Shown here in pieces: positions 22,608 through 34,678 of a DNA stretch of 64,000 nucleotides (within the stretch, counting starts at the first letter, position 1; every line of letters begins with the position of its first letter). Under the pieces are notes generated by a model. That model worked only from the letters and a program-made list of their open reading frames with translations. It had not been told where the DNA came from and ran no database searches. Where the stretch lies: positions 5,038,136 to 5,102,135 of the forward strand of contig NC_085859.1 in assembly GCF_034702125.1 (NCBI RefSeq), in the 5' to 3' direction. Both the position numbers and the translations under genes were made by a program. The DNA is from Engraulis encrasicolus (lineage: Eukaryota; Chordata; Actinopteri; Clupeiformes; Engraulidae).

Positions 22608-24437
22608 TATGTGTGCCTGCCTGCAGTGGGAACAGAGGGAGGCAGGTCGCAAGGTCGCAAGCGTGGCTACTTTCCAAAATTTCCACGCGAGGGTGTAGGC
22701 CTTCACTATTTTCGCACGCTCCACCAAACGCTGGGAAATACTTAAAGTGTGTCACTTTAGAGCATTTGTCTGAAACTCGTTGGGAATGTCGTGTGGAAAG
22801 TTTCAAATACATAGGGCTACTTCTAAGAAACTAAATTGGGCGAATAGACTGGCCGTGACGCTATTCAAGCGACAGAGAATCGCTTCTGTGCAGCAAGAGC
22901 GATTCAAGCGACTATGTCCATTAAAAGCAGAATGCAAGCATTCCAACAATCTCATTGGCTGTGTCGCCGAACATAGCTAATTTGCATAATATTCCCAGGA
23001 GTTCAGCTACAGCCCATTGTACCAGTTGTTTCTATTAGTTCTATGTTTTTTTGGCTGCAGTTCTGCAATGAGTTCTCCACTAGTTGCGCATCGGAGACCA
23101 GATTGAATGGGACCCAGTGGAGCTAGATGCTAAAAATCTTAATTTTCACCCAGGTCTCCTCAACCAAGCTCCGATTTTAATGTCGTTCTGCAGACTTCAA
23201 TAAGGATTTCACTCAACAGTTTAATACAAAAGCACATATGTCTGTTTGATTTTGTACAGGAGGATTTTTTGTTGCTCACTACTCTCTAGCATTTTGCTAA
23301 GGATGTGACTTTTTAAGCATATTCGTGGCTCAAAAATTCTAAATTCAGCCGTGGGTATTTTCTATATATAGTCTTTCAAAAGCAACATCCGAATTACACG
23401 AGAAAAAAAAACATATATAGCTCTAAATATTCCATAGAACCAAGACAAACCTGTCTTGTTTCCGAAACCGGAAATACACCGTGAAACCAACCACTGGCGT
23501 ATTCAGTCTTAAAGAATCTATGGTTCAACTACAAACTGTCGCTCGCTTGCAATACAAAGTCAATCACTTTTGTTGCTCGCCTTGCTCAGGTTTGCGACTG
23601 GTTTATTCCTGCGGTTACTGTCATCTTAAATGTTCGTACTGTGACATCCTTAACTTGGACTTGGTAGATCGCGGGAGACAATCAACTTCAAAAGTATATC
23701 TTGATTAAAAAAGGTTGGGCAACCCTGATCTACACAATAACACAAACCTTACTACCTTCATCAACATAAATGAATGAAAATGATGATGAAATTATGAAAA
23801 TGCTGCTTATCTTATAGACCTCAAAATTAGAAAACGTTGTGCCTTGTTACAGCAACATAAGCAGTGGTTTGTCTCTTCATTATTTATATATTTTCTGGAA
23901 ATGTATAATTAAAAAACTAACAAAATTGTATCTGCTGGGTACAAGTTAGATGGACCAAACAACAATGTGGAGAACACAAGAGAGAATGAAATCATTAAAT
24001 GTAGGAATCAAAGAAAATTAAAACAATAAAATGAGACATAATTCATTAGAATAAAGGAAAACAACAGTAAACTCAAAGGTTGATCTTTTAGAGCTGATAA
24101 AGAAAGGCCTCTGACAACAGCTTCGTCTTGAGTCTGGATTTAAAACTATCAATGGTGAGTGTTTTTTACATTGTCTGGAAGCTGGTTCCAGAGCTTTGCA
24201 GCGTAGCAGCTACATGATGCCTTTCCTTACTTTGTTTTGACATTACCAGCAAGTTCTTCTCCATTGATCTTAGTGACCTAGTTGGTGTATAAAGCTCAAA
24301 GATATCCTGTTGGTAGCATGGGTTCAATTGTTCAATTTGTATATTTTTTATACAAATGTTTTCCTCAAATGATTGTATTTTTTGCCTTTAGAGATATTAC
24401 ATAATGTAATGATTTTCTGTGTTTGTGTACTTACCAG
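22608..24437. other. Unit 2 intron-like sequence, duplicate of 17723-19544
   Basis: Non-coding, near-identical to unit 1. It includes a gctggttccagagctttgca-type dispersed fish repeat at about 24178. No exon is seen apart from those listed. Confidence 0.6.
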
Positions 24438-24551
24438 GCTACAGACACCCAGGCCGGTGTCTCCAGTGCCCAGCTGTGTGTCCATAAAGAGTGACAAGTC
24501 TATGGGGGACCCTCCTAATTTCAGCAGAGACCCTCCACAGTCTGACCCAAG
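24438..24551 (+). CDS. TRIM/NLR-type repeat exon, copy 2 (38 codons)
   Basis: The acceptor is ttaccag, the donor is CCAAG|gttaga, and it is 114 nt in symmetric phase 2. It encodes LQTPRPVSPVPSCVSIKSDK and SMGDPPNFSRDPPQSDP. It differs from copy 1 at three residues (A/P, M/I, E/D) and lies at the same place in duplication unit 2. It has no stop or splice-site damage. Confidence 0.7.
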
Positions 24552-24751
24552 GTTAGATATAAGCATTGCACACATATGAAATTGAAATATAGGCCAGTAG
24601 AGAAGTATGCAGCCATCCTAAAAGCATGAGAGACAGACCGAATGACCGAATTTTGAGCCCACTCCTTTGCATTGGATCGGCAGGTTTTAACATATCTTGC
24701 TCTCTCATACATTTTCTGCTAGAAGCATTCATTTGTATGGGGGTGTGTCAC

Positions 24752-25481
24752 TTTAAAGGGACACTGTGTGAGATTTTTAGTTGTTTATTTCCAGAATTCA
24801 TGCTGCCCATTCACTAATGTTACCTTTTTCATGAATACTTACCACCGCCATCAAATTCTAAGTATTCATTATGACTGGAAAAATTGCACTTTTCACACAT
24901 GAAAAGGGGGGATCTTCTCCATGGTCCGCCATTTTGAATTTCCAAAAATAGCCATTTTTAGCTGCAAAAATGACTCTACTTGGACCATACTAGAAAATAT
25001 TAGTTTATTACTTAGTAAACTTTCATGTAAATATCAAATTTGGCAATAGGCAGCCCAGTTTCAATGAGCAGCATAGTTGCAGTACCTTTTTTGACCATTT
25101 TCTGCACAGTGTCCCTTTAAAGAGACACTGTGCAGGAAATGGACAAAGGATACTGCAACTATGCTTCTCATTGAAACTGAGTTGCTTATTGCCAAATTAG
25201 ATATTTACATGAAAGTTTACAAAGTAATAAACAAATATTTTCTACTATGGTCCAAGTACAGTCATTTTTGCAGCTAAATAATAGCTATTTTTGGAAATTC
25301 AAAATGGCGGACCATGGAGAAGATCCCCCTTTTCATGTATGAAAAGTGCATTTTTCCAGTCATAATGAATGCTTAGAATTTCATGGTGGTGTTAAGTATT
25401 CAAGAAAAAGGTAACATTAGTGAATGGGCAGCATGACTTCTGGAAATAAACAACTAAAAATCTCACACAGTGTCCCTTTAA
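24752..25481. mobile_element. 730-nt palindrome: two head-to-head copies of a 360-nt repeat
   Basis: It begins tttaaagggacactgtgtga and ends with the complement. The centre is gtccctttaaagagac at about 25119. Each arm contains aaaatggcggaccatgga-like sequence. Unit 1 of the tandem duplication contains only the first 130 nt of one arm, cut exactly at the duplication junction. Confidence 0.8.
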
Positions 25482-26334
25482 CAGCTGATAACGCTAACTT
25501 AGGTGTGACTCCAGAAGGGTTCTCATCACACAGAAATGTTAGTTACAGATTGTTGGAGCCATATTCCTGATTTATATTCATTTGCTATAGGTTTTACTAT
25601 AAACTATAAATTAGATACTTTTCAGTTGGTTAAATACTTACCTGCTACCTGTTTGTGTTATATTTTTACCTTTTTATGTTTATCTGCTTGTGTCACATTT
25701 ACCTCTTGTTTATGTGTAATTACCCGGACCTAAGCACCCTCTGTCTTGCCAACGCACCTGTGATGTAATTTTTTTTTATTGACACTATGAAGCCCTCCCT
25801 CCAATGTGCATTGGTGGCGCGACTCACAGATTGATGTTTAATTAGGACACTCACAGGTGCCTGGCAGACAGAGCGTGTACTTTAAGTTTATAGCCTTTGT
25901 TTGTTTATTTACTTGAATCAATGGAAAGTCAACCGGACTGTTGAAAATAAATACAAAGACCATCTCATTTCATTTCACTCTCCGTGCGTGCTTACTATGG
26001 AATGCGCGTCAAAGCAACTTCACACTCTGCCTCACATGGCCAGAAAAGTTTGGTAGGAAAATGGCCTTTACACATATAGTGCTCTAAATTAACACCCACC
26101 AACCCACGAAATGCAGGTGAAATGTTGGCTAGTGGAAAATCACTGGCGATCCCATTGCCGTTACAAGGCTAAACACATGTAACGTGTGCTAAATTGCTCC
26201 ATTTCCATGACGTGTGTTTTCCCCACATTAATGTTTTTTTTAAATCACAATGCATACATATTCACACACATGTACAGTGTGCCTTTAGAGATATTATGTA
26301 ATGTAATGATTTTCTGTGTTTGTGTACTTACCAG
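25482..26334. other. Intron-like non-coding stretch
   Basis: No gene or repeat structure is resolved. The last 60 nt (atgtaatgattttctgtgtt...) match the intron just upstream of repeat-exon copies 1 and 2. Confidence 0.5.
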
Positions 26335-26427
26335 GCTACAGACACCCAGCGGTGTGTCCATGAAGAGTGACTGGTCTATGGGGGAGCCTCCTAATTTCAG
26401 CAGGGAACCTCAACACTCTGACCCAAG
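26335..26427 (+). CDS. TRIM/NLR-type repeat exon, copy 3 (31 codons, in-frame deletion)
   Basis: The acceptor is ttaccag, the donor is CCAAG|gtaaga, and it is 93 nt in symmetric phase 2. It encodes LQTPSGVSMKSDWSMGEPPN and FSREPQHSDP. Relative to the 38-codon copies it lacks 21 nt around SPVPSC but keeps frame and both splice sites. Confidence 0.68.
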
Positions 26428-26480
26428 GTAAGATATCAGCATTGCTTATCAGCATTGCCCACATTACACACATAGGAAGC

Positions 26481-26693
26481 TTAAAGGGGTATGCCACTAT
26501 TTTGGGGCTTAATACAGTTAAAATCGTTGGCTGGGGTTTATAAAGGTGGTTAAGTGTCTTATTTTTCATGTTAAGCGTTGTCTTGCAGCAAGACAACGGC
26601 TTACATGAAAAATAAGGCACTTTACCACCTTTATAAACCCCAGCCAACGATTTTAACTGTATTAAGCCCCAATATAGTGGCATACCCCTTTAA
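26481..26693. mobile_element. 213-nt hairpin MITE
   Basis: A nearly perfect palindrome beginning ttaaaggggtatgccacta. It interrupts the intron after repeat-exon copy 3: the flanking 'cacataggaag' and 'atcatggcaa' strings are contiguous after copy 4. One arm occurs alone at 63295-63395. Confidence 0.85.
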
Positions 26694-26732
26694 TATGACC
26701 ATGGCAATATATTATGTGTTTGTAGATGCATA

Positions 26733-28145
26733 CCCAGGTGAAAAAGTGGTTCAATTTAGTACAATAAAAGCACGACTGAAGTGTACTTAGCATGTTAAAA
26801 GCGCACTCACACTTTTTGTGCTAAGAAAAAGTATGTTTACAATATGCTTATTTAAAGTGTACTTAAAATTAGATGTAATTAAGTTGCTCTCAAAGAAAGT
26901 ACACTTTGCGAACCATACATAAAGTGCACTTAGAAGATGTTTGGCTAAAGTGTATTTAGAGGAATATACTAATAGTGTTCTAATAGTGAACTTACTAAAA
27001 GTGTATTTTTTAATAACATGTTGCAATTGCAATTTTTTTAAGTGCACTTTGATTATACTTCACCCAAGTGACTTCGAAGTGTGATTTTCTATAGTGCGCT
27101 TTAAAGTAAATCACTTTAACATATTGGAAGTATACTTTTTCTAAGTGCACCATGATTGTGCTTCATCCAAATATATTCAAAGTGTGCTTACACAAAGTGC
27201 ATTTACCCATCATGCATCATCATGCATGTACCATCATGCAATGCACTTCTTGGAGCTAAATTTCTCAAACAGAAATACATTTACCTCTAAGGAATATCTT
27301 TGGTTTGCATGAAAATATTACTCATTGTTATATTCTGCATTTATTGTAGGAGTTTTAACATTTTAAAGTGGTACACAAAAAATGGCCATGTTCCCACCGT
27401 CATTATGATGGTCACGTATATGTTCTGGTATATATAGACTCACACTTCCCATGACATCATGGTGAGAGGTAAGTTGGAACTAGTTGTTCAAAGAAAGTAT
27501 TAAGGGTCACCGTTCGTGATCAATTCAAATGATCAACTACAGGAAGGTGGAACAAGAATGAAATAAAGTGAAATGTGTATCTGAAATCTCTGTAACAATG
27601 CAATGATTGTAAATGTCAGTCGTGCTAGGCATGCATACTGTATCACTACTGTGACATGTGGCTGTCCAGCATGGATTGTAGTATTACATTTATATTATTC
27701 GTTGTACTTGGGAGTGTACTGTAAATATACTTCAAGCATACCTGTTATATATTTACAATACTTAATATGATATACTTTTTACATACTTAAAATGTTCCAA
27801 TGTAGTCCAAAGAAGCATGAAGTTAATATACTTTTATTGTACTTCTAGTAACAATAAAATGTTATAGAAGTGTACTCAAGCACACTATTAATGCCATACG
27901 AATGCATGAAAAGCATGTTTGGAGCATACTTTCAAAAGTATGCTTGTAGTGCACTTAAAGTTGTCCAAAAGCGGTGCCAATTTAGCATCCTCAGTGTGCT
28001 GCAAGTGTGCTGAAGTACTGCTTTAGTAGTGCCTCAGCGCACTAATAGTGCAATGAAGCGCACTTTAAATCGCCGAAAATAGTACACTTTGTACTAAGTA
28101 CGGTCAAAAAAAGTACACTTTAAGTATATGGGTTTTTCACCTGGG
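26733..28145. mobile_element. 1.4-kb DNA transposon with TA target duplication and internal AAGTGCACTT-like motifs
   Basis: The ends cccaggtgaaaaag / tttttcacctggg are flanked by TA. The interior carries dozens of short 'agtgtactt/aagtgcact' permutations on both strands. No transposase frame is present. It is inserted at 'gtagatgca' in the intron after repeat-exon copy 3. Confidence 0.75.
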
Positions 28146-28281
28146 TATTGATTTCAGGCGCTTTTCTTTGAAATACAATTCAAACAAATATATTTACAGT
28201 GTAGATGTGTGATTCCATGTTTTCCATGTAGCCCAGCCCATACATTCTCAATAGCTTTGCTGTGTTTGTGTACTTTACCAG

Positions 28282-28395
28282 GCTACAGACACCCAGACCA
28301 GTGTCTCCAGTGTCCAGCTGTCTGTCCAGGAAGAGTGACAGGTCTTTGTGGGAGCCCCCTAATTTTAGCAGGGAACCTCCACACTCTGGCCCAAG
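28282..28395 (+). CDS. TRIM/NLR-type repeat exon, copy 4 (38 codons)
   Basis: The acceptor is tttaccag, the donor is CCAAG|gtaaga, and it is 114 nt in symmetric phase 2. It encodes LQTPRPVSPVSSCLSRKSDR and SLWEPPNFSREPPHSGP. It is the most diverged of the four (SSCLSRK for PSCVSMK). The introns around copies 3 and 4 are also homologous, so exon plus flanks were duplicated together. Confidence 0.68.
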
Positions 28396-28790
28396 GTAAG
28401 ATATCAGCATTACTTATATTGCACACATAGGAAGATAGACATAATCATGGCAAGATACTTTGTGTTTGTAGATGCTCCTTGTGGCGGCTCTGCTTAGAGC
28501 GCTCATGACCATTTTCTCAGCACAGCTAACTTGGGCCCAGAGGTGTGACCAAGTCACTAATGTGCAAGTCACAAGTAAGTCTCGAGTCTTTCCACTCAAG
28601 TCCGAGTCAAGTCACAAGTCAAGACACATCTGACCAAGTCAAGTCCAAGTCCAAGTCGTACCCCAGCCAAGTCAAGTCCAAGTCCAAGTCTCATTTTTTT
28701 TCAAGTCCTTAACAAGTCACAAAGGGATTTTCTATTTGCAATCACAATTTCGATCATACATTCATTAGTATAATAATGAGACCTGAGTTA

Positions 28791-30390
28791 CAGTTTTTTC
28801 TGATTGCTAAAGCTCAATTTTCGCAACTTTGGCTGCTTTTGCAAAACTCTACACACAACTACAAGAACTTCACATCTATCTAGCAAAGCACTGTAGATGT
28901 GTTGCAAAATCAAACTAAGGTTGAAAAACGCTATACACTTTTTGAAAATGTGCATTTTTGTGTCAAATCATTCACACAAACTATCTTATAATAAACACAC
29001 ACACACTGCAACTACACACATGCAGTATAAATGATACACACATCTAGCTTGTGTTGTTCTTTGCACAATGCAAATCAATTGTAGATCACACTTTTTTCAT
29101 GAATACTTGTGATATAGGCACAGGGGAGGAGACTTCAATCATGGATGTTTATTTACGTTCCCCAGAGCAAACTAAAAATATGTTTTTGACATGTAATTCA
29201 AATATACAAGAAAACACAATGTAAGTCTAACAAAGGAAATTACTGAACATCCATATGCCTTGCTGGATCCGACAATAAAATTTCCTTGACATCACATGCT
29301 ATGTCTTCAAGTGCAAGACAGCGGAGAAAGTATCACCTTGTATCCAGTCCTCACATGCCGTCTGGTCAATATCAGTATGGACTCCTACAGTATATTCAAA
29401 ACTAATTGTTGATTATCTGCACATATCAACATATGTTCTGGACCTTGTAGACCTGCTTCATGTGAATTTTGTTTCTTTCAACTAGCCGTGATATTGCAGA
29501 GATGCTCACATTATTTATATTTGCAAAGGTTCTGCCATGTTCTATTAGGCCTAGGGAATTTCCTGCAGCTTTATTGTTAGCCATCACCATATGTGGGTCT
29601 CCTGCTCAGGTGTGAACACACAGTTGTTCTCGGCCACCTGCTCTCAGAATTCTAGTAATTCTGTAAAGTAGCAATCCCTTGACTTGTACATTACTGTATT
29701 TCACACATTACAGTCAGTATATACTATATTGTCTTTCATATACACTCTGTACATATTTGCTACACTGCACTGCTGAGTATGAAATGACTCTACATACCGG
29801 TTCTCAGCGTGAAATGTTCTGCTTATGCTCTCTACAGTGTAGCGGCTCAGATTGGGTTGAACCTTTTCACCAGCTTTCCTGTAGCTCATGCCATGGTTGA
29901 TGACATGGTCAACGAATGTGTCATCTGTGATTACGTGTAGGCCTATATGCCTTTGTCTCCTTCCTCCCTTTCCTCACCCTCCTCTGATCCTCAATCTTCT
30001 GGTGTTTCTTTCTCCTTCCATTATTTTCTACACAGAAAGCTTACCTGTGTCTTATTTATACAGTATGCCGGTTGCAAAGTGAAGAGATTATCTAAAGGTG
30101 TTTCCCCCTGTCACATGTTGTGTAATAATTAGTATTGTAGTGTACAAAATATCAACGAGTGTGTATATTTTTTCTAGGAGTGTGTTCATATTTTGCAAAT
30201 TGTGTGCAAAGCAGTGATTTGTGTTTACAGTTCTGCAAAGTGTGTTTTGTAACATTACAAACTGAGTGCTAATCAGTTTTTGTGCTATCAGTTTGGCTGA
30301 TTTGGTTATAAGTTTGTGCATCTGTGTGAGGAGTTCAGCAAAAGCAGCCAAAGGTTCCAAAAAATGTGCTTTAGCGAACAGAAAAAACTG
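28791..30390 (-). mobile_element. Degenerate Tc1/mariner-like transposon
   Basis: The ends cagttttttctgattgctaaag and its complement are flanked by TA (28789-28790, 30391-30392), with longer imperfect inverted ends beyond. The minus strand at about 29400-29640 reads VMANNKAAGNSLGLIEHGRT, FANINNVSISAISRLVERNK and IHMKQVYKV, matching the helix-turn-helix region of a transposase common in fish. Stops and frameshifts make it inactive. Confidence 0.75.
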
Positions 30391-30392
30391 TA

Positions 30393-32784
30393 ACTGATGA
30401 CAATTACTAAAACAGTTGCTGAGAAATCAGTCTAAACCAAACTACTGCTTGTGCTGTGTATGTAAAATGACATTTAATTTCATATTTTTTTTCACATAAA
30501 AATACATTTCATGTGAATTTGTACTTAAACAAAGGAGCAACCATATGCCAAATATTTACTGTCCAGTGGGCAAATAGTCCTGTTTGCAAGAATGTGTGCG
30601 TATGTGTGTGTGTCCGTTCCATCATCTGATGGCATAAACCTATTCCACTACTCCACCCTGGTCTTTGTGGTGGGCCGGTCATATCTAGTCAAGGTTGTAA
30701 GTTATACAGACTCCAGCATCATAACGCTAAGTACAGGACTATGGTTAACTTTTTCACTAGGAGCACAGGCAGGGCCGCTGCAGCTTTGGCTGGAAGGTTT
30801 TGTCAAGACATTAGGGGGGCATATTACACTTCCGACCTGAAAACGCGGATTCACACTTTCAGCGTACTATGTTTGAATTTACCCACAAAGGCCAAGGGTG
30901 AAAGTAGTAGCCTATTCATGTCTTACAGGTGCTCCCCCCCCTCTCTTTACTGTAGTGTAACACTCGACTAATGTAAACATTTTGGTTTGGCTTTAAAAGA
31001 CGCCATTTTCCCTAAGGTACCATATTAAGCTCACCATTCTCATCAAGATATGACATACAGCAGGGGTAATCAATTTCTTTAAAAAAAAAAATTGAGCCCA
31101 GTGTGTGTGTGCGTGTGTGTGCGTGCGTGCGTGCGTGTGTGTGTGTGTGTGTGTGTGCGTATGGGGGGTGGGGCTACACATGTGAGACAGGATGATGAGT
31201 TAACAGCAAAGCTCAGCAGGCAGCCCTGTCTCAGCTGGTCCATGATGTTCACTTCATCCCATTATCTGTGAACCAAAAGCTGAGCATTGACAGTGTCATA
31301 ACTGTGAACCCACCAATGAACACATGCATGGTGCAGCACTAGGCTATTCTGCTGTAGGCTACCAGCATTTAGACTATTAGACACTTGTCCATATGGGCTA
31401 AGAAATGAGGACAAAGTAGGCCTAGTTAGTTGGATTAAATTCCTGGTCAAGTAATGATGAATTTCCTGAATTCCCCCCTGGGCACCAATAAAGTTACTCT
31501 ACTACTCTACTCTACTCTACTATAGTTGAAGCTGATATCGGCATTGTCGCTTTCCGCCTTCACCAACCATTTTTACTGCGTCACAGTCCAAGTTAACTAG
31601 AACTTTGTTTGCACAGTCATTAATCCACGTCTTGTTAATTATATTAGGCTACTAGACTATTCGCCAGCACGCTGTCAAATAAACATGGCGTTAGCGTTGC
31701 AGAATGTCAGTTATGGCAACGAGGCAACCTTGTTCTGCGCTTCTACAGTGTAGGAAGCAGGAAGGTGTGTAATGCCCTATCCAACATTTCGCTCTCATTT
31801 TTCCCGAACGAATATGCGCCTCGCACCATGCTCTTGTCTCCGTGTTCTCCCCAATCGCCCTCTCCTCCCCCACAAAGGCACTTACATGCTGTTCATGCCT
31901 CTTCAAAAAGATTAAGTTCACTGTCCTGGTCATAGATTGTAGCCAAACAAAGTTCTGCTTCTATGTTTCCTAATTTTTGTTAATTTGGAAAACAGGGTTA
32001 CATCCCAGTTCTCCAGTGCTGGCGTCGTGTAGCTCTAACGTGTCATTTCCAAGCAGCGGTAATTGCGACTCCACACACTCCCCCAAAATACCAAACAAAG
32101 CATGTAGTTCGAACTGTGAGAAACATAAGATAAAGCGGTGTCGACACCACGACAAGGTTCGCGCGCGCAAGGATTGGGCTGGGAGCAGCACGCGAGAGAG
32201 AACATGCTTTTTATCCACGAGAGCCGACCCATGCCCATGTGTGTCTTGCGCTGCTCAGCAGACGCATTACATTTAAATTTCACGATAGGCTGCATTAAAG
32301 ATTGCGTTTGAACTGATGTGGCTGACATGAGAGTGTGTCAAGGCTGAGTTTTAAAACTTTCAAGGAACATGTGGCATTATCTTACCATTTGACACATGGG
32401 ACACTGCTACTCTGGTTTCAGCTGGCTGATGCGGTATTCCAGGAATCAAAGATAGCCCTGATGTCCTTAGAAATGTTTCGATTCAAGTCATCGAACAACA
32501 AGCAGTGAGGTTCGGGGCGCATAGCTTGTTTATAGCCCTCAAGCGCAAGCTTCGCGGGAAGCAGTGTTGCTTGCGCTTAGTTTCTTCAAAGTTTTTCCAA
32601 TAGCCATGAAGTATTCCTCATCTCGCGCCTTGACCAATTATTTGACAATTTCATGAATAGGCTATAGGCTAAATTATTTCCCTTTCCATTCCCCCAGCAT
32701 AAGGCAACCGGTGGAGCTCTTTTGATGGATGCAAGACCAAGTGTTCTCTGCTCGTCTATTTTCGATTGCATGCTGGAAGACTAA
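30393..32784. other. Non-coding stretch inside the hAT composite
   Basis: A GT/GC-rich tract lies at 31100-31160 and (TCTAC)n at 31495-31520. No gene is supported. Confidence 0.4.
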
Positions 32785-34678
32785 TAGTCCAGCGGATGGG
32801 ACACGCAAAAGGGCCTTATCGTGCACTTTTGAGTAAAAGCATGAAAATCGGTACACATATCCTTCTTGATATGCTGATTAATGTTAGCGTTGGAGGCGTC
32901 GCGAAAAATGCATCGTTTTCAAGATGGCCGCCAAATTCAATATGGCCGACCCATATTAATGAATCTACCTGATATTTGGTAGTAAAAGCATGAGAATCGG
33001 TACACATATTCTTCTTGATATGCTGATTAATATTAGCATTGGAGATGTAGCGAAAAATGCATTGTTTTCAAGATGGCCGCCAAATCCAGTATGGCCGACC
33101 CATATTAATGAATCTACCTGACACTTGGTATTAAAAGCATTAAAATCGGTACACATATCATTCTTGATATGCTGATAAATATTACCATTGGAGGCATTGC
33201 TAAAAATGCTGTATTTTCAAGATAGCCTCCACATCCATTAAGCTTATGGCCAACCCATATTAATGAAGCTACCTGACAGTTTGTAGTAAAGGCATGGAAA
33301 TTTGTGCACAGTTACTTTTTTATATTTTGATTGATAAAAGAACTCGATACTTTGCAAAAAAGTTTACATTTCAAGATGGCTGCCAAATCAAATATGGCAA
33401 ACGCATTTTAATAAATCCTTCAGGCACTTTTAGTAAAACCATGGAAACTGGTGCACATTTACTTCTTGATGTGCTCATTAATATTAGAAATTGAGGCATT
33501 GTGGGAAAAAAGCACATTTTCAAAATGGCCAACTAAGATGGTAGTTATGAGAAATTACATATTTACCTACAAAAATATATTTTGGCATTGGATATTATTA
33601 ACACTCAGAAAATGCCATCGACAATGATTAAACATTATTGGCATATCATCAAATGAAGTGATGCATATGTTATGGTTTTGCACAAACTGTGTCTGCCACC
33701 ACCACAATAAATTATTTTCTGCAATGTGATAACTTTAGAATAGGTGCAAGAGTTTGCACCACCTCTTGTGTTCTACCACTCTATAATAGGTACATGAATT
33801 GAAGTGTTAAAGCCTTACACTTTGAAGATTGTTGACTTTGTTTGCATTATAGGTTTTGTACAGATGGACAGATATGTATGAAATGTTCTCTGCTAATACT
33901 CTTCAATCGGTACACTGATTGCATTCTTGAGGCCTCAAATAGGTAATACGGCAGTAGCGTTATGTACAAATCCAAGACTTTTGAGGGGCTTGTGGGATGT
34001 ACAGCACCTCTAGCGCTTAGTGATAACTGCATAGGCCTTGTACAAATTCCAAAAGGGCCAGGATTTCAAGATTGCTAGACAGAAAGTTAACTTGATTTGT
34101 TAATTCATGGACATTTTTATGATTGCTTACTTCAAAGAAATTGTTGATGACTACTTCTAGCTGCACAAGGTTTTCAAACAAACTGCAATCCTGCACCCAA
34201 TGCAAGTTGTATGGTAAGCTTATATCTTGCCTGGTTAACACAAGTTGATCTCACAAGTGATATAATCTGGTGGTTATGCAATTTCTCATAGTAAAGTTGT
34301 GATTTACGATTGCCCATGGCAGTTTATAGGTCGTTAAGAATGTGGTATTTGGCATATGTGTAGCCCATATCCAATCATGTCAGTTGTATCTATTCAAACA
34401 AACTGCAGCCATCGCCTTTACACCCCTACTCTTTCTCCTGATTGCACCCCAAGATCTGGTACCCTCACTGAGGGATGAATCCATGCTACATTTCAGATCA
34501 GAACAATTGTGTAAAGTAGTAGGATTTCACAGGTTATGGTATATACTATGGCCAACATCAATCAAACTGCCAATAATGCCTAATTAAAAGATTGACATAA
34601 ACTTTGAATAAATGGTGAATGGCACAGTTGATGGCCATCTAAAAAGCCAACTCAGGGTAGGCCTATGTAAAATATAAC

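Larger units (their letters stand above)
16755..24890. repeat. Tandem segmental duplication: unit 1 (16755-19998) and unit 2 (20006-24890)
   Basis: The two units align in order over about 3.2 kb, with only scattered substitutions and small indels, sharing the same Tc1 fragment, hairpin MITE (17515-17650 / 20770-20900), palindromic and intronic sequence, and one coding-like exon each (19545, 24438). Unit 2 is longer only because a 1631-nt Tc1-like element (20977-22607) sits in it. The boundary lies inside Tc1-end and MITE sequence. Confidence 0.9.

Noticed and set aside
28555..28720. CAAGTC tandem motif as a regulatory array
   Set aside because: The same motif lies in inverted orientation at 38430-38615, which identifies it as the subterminal repeat of the hAT-bounded element.
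32816..33494. Repeated frames reading QVDSLIWVGHIGFGGHLEN-like peptides (also 36746-37418)
   Set aside because: They are the 149-nt foldback repeat unit translated; stops and frame breaks occur in every array and the frame is not maintained.
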